Source of the DNA: Pseudomonas sp. B21-048
Lineage (GTDB): Bacteria; Pseudomonadota; Gammaproteobacteria; Pseudomonadales; Pseudomonadaceae
Length of the DNA: 64,000 nucleotides
Direction: 5' to 3'
Assembly: GCF_024748615.1 (NCBI RefSeq)
Contig: NZ_CP087168.1
Span: 2,790,001-2,854,000 of the forward strand
Part shown: positions 36,869-44,756 of the stretch, one piece after another
Layout of the letters: each line of letters begins with the position of its first letter
Position numbering within the stretch: position 1 is the stretch's first letter
Program-made: the position numbers and the translations under genes
Notes under the pieces: generated by a model
What the model was told of the DNA's origin: nothing
Seen by the model: only the letters and a program-made list of their open reading frames with translations
The model's database searches: none

Positions 36869-38011
36869 TCAGGCCTTGCGAGCCGCCACCCGCCACACCC
36901 GCGCAATATCGCGGGCGCGCTCGCGCAACAAACGCGGCGCTTCGGCGCAGGCCTGTTCCAGTGTCATCGGTCCGCTGGCCAAGGCAAAGGCTGCATCGAT
37001 GCCATGCTCGTACAGGGCCTGATACCCCTCGCCCAAGGTGCCGGCGATGACGATGACCGGCACGCCGTGCTGCCGTGCGATGCGCGCCACGCCAAACGGG
37101 GTTTTACCGCGCAACGTCTGGGCATCGAAACGACCTTCACCGGTGATCACCAGATCGGCGCCTTTGACCGCCTCAGCCAGCCCGACCAGTTCGCCGACCA
37201 CTTCCACCCCGGCCTGAAATTGCGCACCGAGAAACGCCTTCGCGGCAAACCCCAAACCACCCGCCGCGCCACTACCCGGTTCATCGCGCACGTCGTTGCC
37301 CAGGGCTTGCGCGCAGCGTTCGGCAAAGTGCCCAAGGGCATGGTCCAGTTGCTTGACTTGCTCGGGCGACGCACCTTTCTGTGGACCGAAAATCGCAGAG
37401 GCACCATGAGGGCCGCACAGCGGGTTATTGACGTCGGCGGCGATATCGAAGCGCACCTTGGCCAGACGCGGGTCGATCTCACTCAGATCGAGGCGGACCA
37501 GTTGCGCCAAGGCCAGACCGCCCGGCACCAGGGATTGGTCCTGAGCGTCCAGCAGTTTCACACCTAACGCCTGCATCGCCCCGGCGCCGCCGTCGTTGGT
37601 GGCGCTGCCGCCAATCGCCAGGATCACCCGTTGCGCGCCGGCATCCAGCGCGGCGCGGATCAATTCCCCGGTGCCGTAGGTGCTGCTGGTGCAGGCATCG
37701 CGCAGGTTCGGCGAAACCAGTTGCAGGCCACTGGCCTCGGCCATTTCGATGATCGCCGTATGACTCTGTGGCAACCAGCCCCAGGCCGCATCGACCGTGG
37801 CGCCCAGCGGCCCGCGAACATGGGTACGGCGCAGTTCGCCGTCGCACGCGGCCAGAATCGATTCGACCGTGCCTTCCCCACCGTCAGCCATCGGGCACTT
37901 GAGCAAGTGTGCGTCCGGCCAGATTTCAGCCAACCCCAACGCAATGGCCTCTGCCACGCCTTGGGCACTCAGACTGTCTTTGAACGAATCCGGGGCGATG
38001 ACGATTTTCAT
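36869..38011 (-). CDS. Glycerate kinase (GarK/GlxK family)
   Basis: A 380-residue type-1 glycerate kinase that phosphorylates D-glycerate with ATP to 2-phosphoglycerate. The N terminus KIVIAPDSFKDSLSAQGVAE, then CPMADGGEGTVESI, AIGGSATNDGGAGAMQALG and ITGEGRFDAQTLRGKTPFGV are the family hallmarks, and the length matches. Such kinases finish glucarate/galactarate or glyoxylate breakdown and are often under CdaR control. The cdaR-like pseudogene just upstream fits that picture. The 152-bp gap holds an 11-bp inverted repeat that could be the operator. Confidence 0.9.
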   Translation of the reverse strand: MKIVIAPDSFKDSLSAQGVAEAIALGLAEIWPDAHLLKCPMADGGEGTVESILAACDGELRRTHVRGPLGATVDAAWGWLPQSHTAIIEMAEASGLQLVSPNLRDACTSSTYGTGELIRAALDAGAQRVILAIGGSATNDGGAGAMQALGVKLLDAQDQSLVPGGLALAQLVRLDLSEIDPRLAKVRFDIAADVNNPLCGPHGASAIFGPQKGASPEQVKQLDHALGHFAERCAQALGNDVRDEPGSGAAGGLGFAAKAFLGAQFQAGVEVVGELVGLAEAVKGADLVITGEGRFDAQTLRGKTPFGVARIARQHGVPVIVIAGTLGEGYQALYEHGIDAAFALASGPMTLEQACAEAPRLLRERARDIARVWRVAARKA

Positions 38012-38052
38012 GCGAATTCTCCAGTTCCAATGCGTCCATGCGGCCAGCCGCC

Positions 38053-38105
38053 ATGAACAATAACGCCGGTCCGCTGCACAAGCGGGCGTGAGGATTATTG
38101 TTCAT
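38053..38105. promoter_or_regulatory. 11-bp inverted repeat upstream of glycerate kinase (possible operator)
   Basis: ATGAACAATAA (38053-38063) and TTATTGTTCAT (38095-38105) are exact inverses 31 nt apart, 42 nt before the kinase start. The arms are AT-rich and unlike the REP families of this genome. The spacing suits a looped or tandem-dimer operator better than a terminator. CdaR is the candidate binder because its remnant is next door. Confidence 0.45.
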
Positions 38106-38163
38106 TTTCACAAAACCCGTGGCCGTACCGTCTGTCATAGCAGCTGTCGAGGCTGCTGCGGTG

Positions 38164-38657
38164 CTACGGGGTGGCGGTCGGTCGTTCGGTTTGGGGCAGG
38201 AGCTGGGCGCCGAGGTAGAGTGCGAGCATTCCATCCAGCTTAAGCGGATCGACGCCGCTGAGCTCGGCGATCCGCTCCATGCGGTAACCGCAAACTGTTG
38301 CGATGGATCCCCAGCGCATCGGCGCAGGCCTGGCTCTGGCCGTCGTGCTCACACCAACTGTCCGGATAACGCGACATCAACCAGGCGCTGAGCGCTTCGA
38401 CGGTCTGGCCCGGGCCGTGTTCCATGCCCAACTCGAACAGATACGGCACTCGCGTCAACTGCGGTTTGAGTCCCAATTGCTGCGCTTCATCCAGCAACCG
38501 CGGTGAATCCCCCGCCTCGCTGAGCAGCAGCGCCAACAGATCATCACAACGCTGACGCCGCCATTGCTGCTCGGCCTGCTGATTGCGCTGGCCTACCCGC
38601 ATCTCGGCGGTCATGCGCACCAGTTCAGCATAAGTGCGCAATTGCTCGGGTTCGCCC
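38164..38657 (-). pseudogene. cdaR: Broken cdaR-like sugar-diacid regulator
   Basis: Remains of a CdaR/PucR-family activator in two frames. Residues GEPEQLRTYAELVRMTAEM to HRNSLR are in one frame (about 38287-38657), then YRMERIAELSGVDPLKLDG to the stop at 38164 in another. Three lesions are visible. The N-terminal diacid-sensing domain is missing. The middle jumps from SRYPDSWC straight into EHDGQSQACADALG, where the family has about 100 more residues. The helix-turn-helix is split by one extra base (a second A at 38286-38287, minus strand CGGTTACCG for CGGTACCG). The product cannot be functional. Confidence 0.85.
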
Positions 38658-38731
38658 CGGTTGCACGCAAATCCCGAGAACTCATTCCTTCTGGCACACC
38701 GCGCCATCGGTTTTACGACTGCTACGCAGCC

Positions 38732-38759
38732 GAGCGGGAGCAAGCTCCCTCGCCACAGG
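38732..38759. repeat. REP-like half unit
   Basis: CGAGCGGGAGCAAGCTCCCT followed by CGCCACAG: a half element of the TGTGGCGAGGG family, sitting exactly between the cdaR remnant and the DUF6124-type fragment, where both reading frames are broken. Confidence 0.7.
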
Positions 38760-38783
38760 CAAGCTCCGAACCACCGATTTGCG

Positions 38784-38957
38784 TTAGCCCTGCGGATCGA
38801 GATTATCCAGCACTCGATTGACCGCCAGCTCACCGTTCATCACGACCTGTTGAATCCCGAGCATCGTGCTGCGATAGGGTTCGCCCACCAATGCGGCGAA
38901 ATCACTGAGCATCACACTCGCCGATGCCATGGTTTCGCAGGCATGGGCCAGCAGGCT
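38784..38957 (-). pseudogene. C-terminal fragment of a DUF6124-type small protein
   Basis: On the minus strand a 57-codon frame reads SLLAHACETMASASVMLSDF, then AALVGEPYRSTMLGIQQVVM, then NGELAVNRVLDNLDPQG and stop (TAA at 38784-38786). This matches the C-terminal half of the Pseudomonas DUF6124 (formerly DUF3077-like) proteins as I know them. An in-frame TGA (38958-38960) comes directly before it and no start is available, so the N-terminal half is lost. Confidence 0.65.
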
Positions 38958-38960
38958 TCA

Positions 38961-39248
38961 TGATGCTTATGCACCTTACGTCGCCCGGGGGCTACCAAAC
39001 CCCATCGCTTTTTTCAGCGACAGGGAAACGATACAGACCGGGCTCAAGGTGCACTAGCCGGCGGATTCTGGCGTAGTCGTAGGCAACGGCGCAAGGATGT
39101 GTAGCCTCCGAGAACATCCCTCGACGCCATTTAAACATTGCTGTTTATTGCCACCAACTCAATGTGGGAGCGAGCTGATATTCAGATTGCTTCCGACAAC
39201 CGTTCTGGTATTTGATTAGGGCTTTCTGACCGGTAAAAGGATTTCGTC
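38961..39248. other. Gene-free stretch before the aldo/keto reductase
   Basis: I find no credible reading frame in these 288 bases. They contain a short GGGAGCGAGCT motif of REP type near 39165 and probably the promoter of the following gene near the 3' end (TTTGATTAGGG around 39212). Confidence 0.5.
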
Positions 39249-40262
39249 ATGAGCTATCGCACGCTGGGTCATTCGGGTTTACAGGTGTCAACCCTCACAT
39301 TGGGCACCATGATGTTCGGCGAACAGACCAGCACCGAAGATTCTCTGCGGATCATCGACAAGGCCTGGGACCAGGGCATCAACTTCATCGACACCGCGGA
39401 CGTCTACACCAACGGCCGTTCCGAAGAGATCGTCGGCGAAGCGATTGCCAGTCGCCGTCAGGAATGGGTGCTCGCCACCAAAGTCGGTTTCGGCCCGGTG
39501 GACGGTGTGCCGAACCGCAGCGGCCTGAGCCGCAAGCACGTGTTCAACGGCATCGACGCCAGTCTTACGCGCTTGGGCACCGATTATCTGGACATCTATT
39601 ACCTGCACCGCGAAGACCACGACACGCCGCTGGAGGTCACGGTGTCGGCCATTGGCGATTTGATCCGCCAGGGCAAAATCCGCTACTGGGGTCTGTCGAA
39701 CTACCGTGGCTGGCGTATTGCTGAAGTGATTCGCGTGGCCGACAAACTGGGGGTCGACAGGCCGGTCATCAGCCAGCCGCTGTACAACATCGTCAACCGT
39801 CAGGCGGAAACCGAGCAGATCACCGCCGCGCAAAACTATGGCCTTGGCGTGGTGCCTTACAGTCCGCTGGCGCGCGGTGTGCTCAGCGGCAAGTACGCGC
39901 CCAATGTGACGCCGGACGCCAACAGCCGTGCGGGGCGTCAGGACAAACGCATCCTCGAAACCGAATGGCGGGTTGAGTCCCTGCGCATTGCGCAACAGAT
40001 CCGGGAATATACGCAGGGCCGTGGCGTGGGCATCGTCGAGTTTGCGATTGCCTGGGTGCTGAACAATGGCGCTGTGACGTCGGCCATCGTCGGCCCTCGC
40101 ACCGAAGAACAGTGGGATGCCTACACCAAGGCGCAGACGGTGAAGATCACGGCGGAGGATGAAGCTTTTATCGATTCGCTGGTGACACCGGGGCATGCCT
40201 CGACGCCGGGGTTCAATGATGTGAGCCATTTCGTGTCCGGGCGTAAACCGCGCACGGTTTGA
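39249..40262 (+). CDS. Aldo/keto reductase
   Basis: A 337-residue NADPH-dependent (beta/alpha)8-barrel oxidoreductase. The catalytic tetrad is seen as Asp and Tyr in FIDTADVYTNGRSEE, Lys in WVLATKVGF and His in YYLHREDHDT. The C-terminal FAIAWVLNNGAVTSAIVGPR is the cofactor-binding end. It belongs to the AKR group of potassium-channel-beta-subunit/YghZ-like enzymes that reduce small aldehydes such as methylglyoxal. It is a single-gene transcript with no informative partners. Confidence 0.88.
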   Translation: MSYRTLGHSGLQVSTLTLGTMMFGEQTSTEDSLRIIDKAWDQGINFIDTADVYTNGRSEEIVGEAIASRRQEWVLATKVGFGPVDGVPNRSGLSRKHVFNGIDASLTRLGTDYLDIYYLHREDHDTPLEVTVSAIGDLIRQGKIRYWGLSNYRGWRIAEVIRVADKLGVDRPVISQPLYNIVNRQAETEQITAAQNYGLGVVPYSPLARGVLSGKYAPNVTPDANSRAGRQDKRILETEWRVESLRIAQQIREYTQGRGVGIVEFAIAWVLNNGAVTSAIVGPRTEEQWDAYTKAQTVKITAEDEAFIDSLVTPGHASTPGFNDVSHFVSGRKPRTV

Positions 40263-40267
40263 GATCA

Positions 40268-40370
40268 ATCGCGGGCAAGTCAGATCGCCGCACCGCCGCT
40301 CCCACAGGTTTTGTGCCGTTCTGCTGACTATGCTTTGGCTCAGCCCTGTGGGAGCTGGCTTGCCTGCGAT
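40268..40370. repeat. REP pair with an interrupted left arm
   Basis: ATCGCGGGCAAG at 40268 is separated from CGCTCCCACAGG by about 17 nt (TCAGATCGCCGCACCGC) that are absent from the other REP units. The right arm CCTGTGGGAGCTGGCTTGCC is regular. The intruding bases resemble GTCGGATCGCCGCACCG inside the element at 4759. Confidence 0.75.
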
Positions 40371-40480
40371 AACGATGCAACATTCAACCACAATGTTGGA
40401 AACATTGATCATGCGGCCAATATTCAGCACAAAAACCACGTATTCTGCGCGGCCGTTTGACCGTTAACCGCGAGGACAGT

Positions 40481-41368
40481 TTGTCTAAAGGTATCGCTCT
40501 ATCGGTCACAGCCTCGGTGCTGTTTGCCGTCATGTATTACTACACCTCGTTGCTCACCCCTTTGAGCGGCGTGGAAATCTTTGGCTGGCGGATGTTGCTG
40601 ACCGTACCGTGCATGACCGTGTTCATGGTCGTTTCCGGCGAATGGAAACGCGTGGCCGACATTTTACGGCGCATCGCTGGCCATCCGAAATTGATGGCCG
40701 GCCTGATCGCCTCTTCGGCCCTGCTAGGTGTGCAGCTTTGGCTGTTCATGTGGGCGCCGCTCAACGGCTATAGTCTGGATGTGTCGCTTGGGTATTTCCT
40801 GTTGCCGTTGACCATGGTGCTGACCGGGCGGATCGCCTATGGCGAGCGCCTCTCCTATTTGCAAAAGATTGCCGTGGTATTTGCCTGCCTCGGTGTGATC
40901 AATGAGGTGTATCAGGTCGGTGGTTTTTCCTGGGCAACCGTGCTGGTTTGTATCGGCTATCCAATGTATTTCATCCTGCGCAAGCGTCTGGCCGCAGACA
41001 ACCTTGGCGGTTTATGGCTGGACATGGCGTTGACGCTGCCGGTGGCGTTCTGGTTCGTGCAGAGTGGCGAACAGGGTTTCGACGTGTTTGATCAATATCC
41101 GTGGCTGTCGCTGCTGATTCCGCTGCTCGGCGTGATCAGCGCGTCGGCACTGGTGGTCTACATCATAGCCAGCCGACTGCTGCCGTTCAGCCTGTTCGGG
41201 TTGCTGAGTTACGTTGAGCCGGTGCTGTTGCTCGGCGTTGCGTTACTGCTGGGGGAAAGCATCAAGCCCGGCGAATGGCTGACCTACATTCCGATCTGGC
41301 TCGCGGTGGCGACATTAGTGTTTGAAGGGTTCAAGCATCTGGTCCGGCAACGACGCCGGCCAATGTAA
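40481..41368 (+). CDS. rarD: RarD-like EamA-family transporter
   Basis: A 295-residue inner-membrane protein with about ten hydrophobic helices. It has the RarD pattern: SLLTPLSGVEIFGWRMLLTV, WLFMWAPLNGYSLDVSLGYF, LPLTMVLTGRI and LLSYVEPVLLLGVALLLGES. RarD proteins belong to the drug/metabolite superfamily; the E. coli member is annotated as chloramphenicol-sensitive protein, with no proven substrate. I use the TTG at 40481 (product MSKGIALSV), 5 nt after GAGGA, rather than the TTG at 40457. A strong terminator follows. Confidence 0.82.
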   Translation: MSKGIALSVTASVLFAVMYYYTSLLTPLSGVEIFGWRMLLTVPCMTVFMVVSGEWKRVADILRRIAGHPKLMAGLIASSALLGVQLWLFMWAPLNGYSLDVSLGYFLLPLTMVLTGRIAYGERLSYLQKIAVVFACLGVINEVYQVGGFSWATVLVCIGYPMYFILRKRLAADNLGGLWLDMALTLPVAFWFVQSGEQGFDVFDQYPWLSLLIPLLGVISASALVVYIIASRLLPFSLFGLLSYVEPVLLLGVALLLGESIKPGEWLTYIPIWLAVATLVFEGFKHLVRQRRRPM

Positions 41369-41389
41369 TTGGATTTTGCATGGATCAAT

Positions 41390-41428
41390 AAAAAGCCCGC
41401 CCGGCAGTGATGCCGGGCGGGCTTTTTT
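41390..41428. terminator. Strong bidirectional terminator
   Basis: AAAAAGCCCGCCCGGCA, TGA, TGCCGGGCGGGCTTTTTT: a 12-bp GC-rich stem with A and T tracts between the convergent rarD and hpd genes. Confidence 0.95.
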
Positions 41429-41442
41429 CGTCGTGTCATGGA

Positions 41443-42519
41443 TTAGTCAGTGGACAGCACGCCCCGACGAACCTGATCACGCTCGATGGATTCGAACAGC
41501 GCCTTGAAGTTGCCTTCGCCGAAACCATCGTCGCCTTTACGCTGGATGAACTCGAAGAACACCGGGCCCATCAGGGTTTCCGAGAAAATCTGCAGCAGCA
41601 GACGCTTGTCGCCCGATTCGGACGAACCGTCCAGCAAAATGCCCCGCGCTTGCAGTTGATCGACCGGCTCGCCGTGGTTCGGCAAACGGCCTTCGAGCAT
41701 TTCGTAGTAGGTGTCTGGCGGCGGTGTCATGAAGCGCATGCCGATGCTTTTCAAGTGATCCCAGGTCTTGATCAGGTCATCGCTGAGGAAGGCTACGTGC
41801 TGGATGCCCTCACCGTTGAACTGCATCAGGAACTCTTCGATCTGCCCGGCGCCCTTGGACGACTCTTCGTTCAGCGGAATGCGGATCATGCCGTCCGGCG
41901 CGGTCATGGCCTTGGAAGTCAGGCCGGTGTATTCGCCTTTGATATCGAAGTAGCGGATTTCGCGGAAGTTGAACAGCTTCTCGTAGAAGTTGGCCCAGTA
42001 AGCCATGCGACCACGATACACGTTGTGGGTCAGGTGATCGATGATCTTCAGGCCGGCCCCGACCGGGTTGCGGTCCACGCCTTCGATGAACACGAAGTCA
42101 ATGTCGTAGATCGAGCTGCCTTCGCCAAAACGGTCAATCAGGTACAGCGGCGCCCCGCCGATGCCTTTGATCGCCGGCAGGTGCAGTTCCATCGGACCGG
42201 TTTCGATGTGGATCGGTTGGGCGCCGAGTTCCAGGGCACGCTTGTAGGCCTTTTGCGAGTCCTTGACACGGAATGCCATGCCGCACACCGACGGACCGTG
42301 CTCGGCCGCGAAGTACGACGCCACGCTGTTGGGTTCGTTGTTGAGAATCAGGTTGATCGCGCCCTGGCGATACAGGTGCACGTCTTTGGAGCGATGGGTC
42401 GCGACCTTGGTGAAGCCCATGATCTTGAAGATCGGCTCCAGGGTATTAGGGGTCGGCGATGCGAATTCGATGAACTCAAAGCCCATCAGGCCCATTGGGT
42501 TTTCGTATAAATCTGCCAT
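41443..42519 (-). CDS. hpd: 4-hydroxyphenylpyruvate dioxygenase
   Basis: A 358-residue non-heme Fe(II) dioxygenase that converts 4-hydroxyphenylpyruvate to homogentisate in tyrosine breakdown. The 2-His-1-carboxylate iron site is visible: His in [15 protein letters not shown], His in [12 protein letters not shown] and Glu in [20 protein letters not shown]. The length equals the well-studied P. fluorescens enzyme (about 357). The gene is monocistronic; a terminator follows it and a 246-bp AT-rich leader precedes it. Confidence 0.96.
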   Translation of the reverse strand: MADLYENPMGLMGFEFIEFASPTPNTLEPIFKIMGFTKVATHRSKDVHLYRQGAINLILNNEPNSVASYFAAEHGPSVCGMAFRVKDSQKAYKRALELGAQPIHIETGPMELHLPAIKGIGGAPLYLIDRFGEGSSIYDIDFVFIEGVDRNPVGAGLKIIDHLTHNVYRGRMAYWANFYEKLFNFREIRYFDIKGEYTGLTSKAMTAPDGMIRIPLNEESSKGAGQIEEFLMQFNGEGIQHVAFLSDDLIKTWDHLKSIGMRFMTPPPDTYYEMLEGRLPNHGEPVDQLQARGILLDGSSESGDKRLLLQIFSETLMGPVFFEFIQRKGDDGFGEGNFKALFESIERDQVRRGVLSTD

Positions 42520-42542
42520 TTTGGCGCCTCATCATTTCTTAT

Positions 42543-42563
42543 CAATTAACAAATCGTTAGTTG
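42543..42563. promoter_or_regulatory. Inverted repeat in the hpd leader
   Basis: CAATTAAC, spacer AAATC, GTTAGTTG: 7 of 8 symmetric positions match, 24 nt before the hpd start. It could be a binding site for an hpd regulator; the regulator itself is not in the window. The rest of the 42520-42765 gap shows no reading frame. Confidence 0.35.
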
Positions 42564-42765
42564 CTAGCAATGCTGAGACCGGCGGGTGGCGCGCAGGAGA
42601 TGCCCCGCACGCTGCGGGCGAGGAAGTCACCGTAGATCAATTGAAACCCAAATATCTTCATTGTCGACCCAAGGCTATTACGGGCGAGGCTTCTGCTGCC
42701 AGAAGACGATTATTCTTATATGCGTAAACCGATTCTACACAGCGTAAATCAGTTGTCCATCCTTC

Positions 42766-43713
42766 TTATAAAATCCGCTTTTTTGCAGCCTGCGCAAGCG
42801 GTTTGTTGCACAGAAAAATCCCCGCCAGGATCAGCCCACCCCCCAGGCACATCACCAGGGTCAATTGCTCGCCCAACAACAACGCGCCAAACAGAACGGC
42901 GGTCAGCGGGTTCAAGGCGATGAACACACCCGAGCGCGTCGCACCGATTTTGCGGATACCGTCGTAATAACCAATATAGGCCAATGCCGAACCCAGCACG
43001 CCCAGGTACATCAGGCTCAACCATTGTTGCTTGCCGAGTTCGGCGAGCGCCGCGACACTCAGCTCACCCCGCACGGCACTGGTCACCCAAAGCATCAACG
43101 TGCCCAGCAAAATCGAGTAGGTCACTGTCTGCACCGGCCCCAGCGTCTGATTCAGGCCTTTGGAGAACAGCGAATAAATGCCCCAGCCGAGCACGCAGCC
43201 GAAGATCAACAGATCGCCGATCCAGGCATTAGTACCACCGGCAAGTAGCTGCGGATTGCGACTGACGATCACCAGACTGGCGCCGGCAATACAGATCGCG
43301 ATACCGGCCACTTTCGCCCCGCTCAGTCGCTCCTTGAACAACAGCCACGACGCCAGGCCGATCACGGCCGGATTCAACGCCACGATCAACGACGCCCGTG
43401 ACGCGTTGATGTAATGCAGCCCGTAAAAGAAGCACAGGTTGTAGAAGAAGATCCCAAAAAAACCCAGTAGCGTCAGTTGCATCCATTGCTGAGGGTTGGG
43501 ACGCACCAAAGGCACCCGCGCAAACAACAGAAACAGCAGCAACGCCACGCTCGCCAGCAAGAACCGCAGGCTCGCGGCCAATAGTGGACTGAGACTGTCG
43601 GACAGAAATCGCCCGGCAACGAACGTTCCGCCCCAAATCATGGTGACCGCAGCCAGTTTCAGATAAACCGGTACATCCGAAGAACTCGCCAAGGTCTGTT
43701 CACACGTAATCAT
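42766..43713 (-). CDS. DMT-superfamily (EamA) transporter
   Basis: A 315-residue inner-membrane protein with ten hydrophobic helices in two EamA repeats: MIWGGTFVAGRFLSDSLSPL and INASRASLIVALNPAVIGLA in the first, ILLGTLMLWVTSAV and KIGATRSGVFIALNPLTAVL in the second. These carriers usually export amino acids or small metabolites. It is divergent from the LysR gene at 43792, the classical arrangement for a regulator and its exporter target. Confidence 0.85.
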   Translation of the reverse strand: MITCEQTLASSSDVPVYLKLAAVTMIWGGTFVAGRFLSDSLSPLLAASLRFLLASVALLLFLLFARVPLVRPNPQQWMQLTLLGFFGIFFYNLCFFYGLHYINASRASLIVALNPAVIGLASWLLFKERLSGAKVAGIAICIAGASLVIVSRNPQLLAGGTNAWIGDLLIFGCVLGWGIYSLFSKGLNQTLGPVQTVTYSILLGTLMLWVTSAVRGELSVAALAELGKQQWLSLMYLGVLGSALAYIGYYDGIRKIGATRSGVFIALNPLTAVLFGALLLGEQLTLVMCLGGGLILAGIFLCNKPLAQAAKKRIL

Positions 43714-43748
43714 AAGTCTCCATCATCAAAAATCAGGCACATGGCATA

Positions 43749-43763
43749 TCATTCGATTAATGA
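43749..43763. promoter_or_regulatory. LysR-type binding-site candidate
   Basis: TCATT-CGATT-AATGA, a perfect 5-bp dyad of the general T-N13-A form, lies midway in the 78-bp gap between the divergent EamA and LysR genes and could serve both promoters. Confidence 0.5.
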
Positions 43764-43791
43764 CTTATCATCGTAAAATGAGCAAATACTC

Positions 43792-44658
43792 ATGACCCTC
43801 ACGCAACTCGAGATTTTTTCACTGGTGGCCGAACTGCGCGGCTTCACTGCGGCTGCACATCGTTTGGAGATTTCCCAATCCGCGGTCTCTCATGCGCTCA
43901 AGTCTCTGGAACAGGAGTTGGGCGTAGAGTTGCTGCACCGGCATCAATCCCAGGTCGAGCTGAGTGACATCGGCCAGCAGCTATTACTGCGCGCGCGGGC
44001 AATGCTCGGGCTGGCCAACACGTTGCGCCAGGAAGCGGCGGATGCCCGAGGAATGAAACGCGGCACCCTGCGCATTGGCTCGTTCGGCCCGACTTCATCG
44101 ATCAAGCTGCTGCCGAGAATCCTGCAGCGTTACCGCGCCGCACACCCGGGTATCGAGGTTCACATCGACGAAGGGTCGGATCGCCAGGTGATCCAGTGGC
44201 TGGAAGAACGGCGTATCGATATCGGCTTCGTGGTGTTGCCGCAGGAACGTTTCGACACGTTCAGGCTGATCGAAGACCAAATGGTCGCGCTGCTGCCTGC
44301 CGACCATGCGCTGGCCGGTCACGACAGCTTGAGTTTGAGCGATTTGTGCCACGACCCTTTTGTGCTGACCGAAGCCGGTTCTTCGGAACTGGTGTCGCGC
44401 CTGTTCAATGCGGCGCGGTTGACGCCGAACATTCGGTATCGCTGCTCGCAATTGCTCAGCACACTAGACACCGTAGGCCGTGGCGATGCCCTGACCATTG
44501 TCGCCGAAGGCTCATTGCCTGACGATAACGACAGCCGCTACGTTAGAAAACCGCTGTCGCCACCCATCAGCCGCCAGGTCGGTCTGGCGGTGCTTGATCA
44601 GCGTCAGTCATCACCGGCGACGCTGGCCTTTATCAAACTGGCCTCACGCCCTGAATGA
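43792..44658 (+). CDS. LysR-family transcriptional regulator
   Basis: A 288-residue regulator. The winged helix at the N terminus reads LEIFSLVAELRGFTAAAHRL and EISQSAVSHALKSLEQELGV. The effector domain of two Rossmann-like lobes covers about 90-288 (LRIGSFGPTSSIKLLPRILQ onward). It is divergent from the EamA exporter gene and probably controls it. The inducer is unknown. Confidence 0.9.
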   Translation: MTLTQLEIFSLVAELRGFTAAAHRLEISQSAVSHALKSLEQELGVELLHRHQSQVELSDIGQQLLLRARAMLGLANTLRQEAADARGMKRGTLRIGSFGPTSSIKLLPRILQRYRAAHPGIEVHIDEGSDRQVIQWLEERRIDIGFVVLPQERFDTFRLIEDQMVALLPADHALAGHDSLSLSDLCHDPFVLTEAGSSELVSRLFNAARLTPNIRYRCSQLLSTLDTVGRGDALTIVAEGSLPDDNDSRYVRKPLSPPISRQVGLAVLDQRQSSPATLAFIKLASRPE

Positions 44659-44756
44659 ATGTTAAGCGGCATAAGCACCGTCGGCCAACTATCATGGCTG
44701 AACTCTTCTGGGAGGCGTGTTGTTCTACCAGTCTTTGAGAGCCCTCTTTTATCGCG

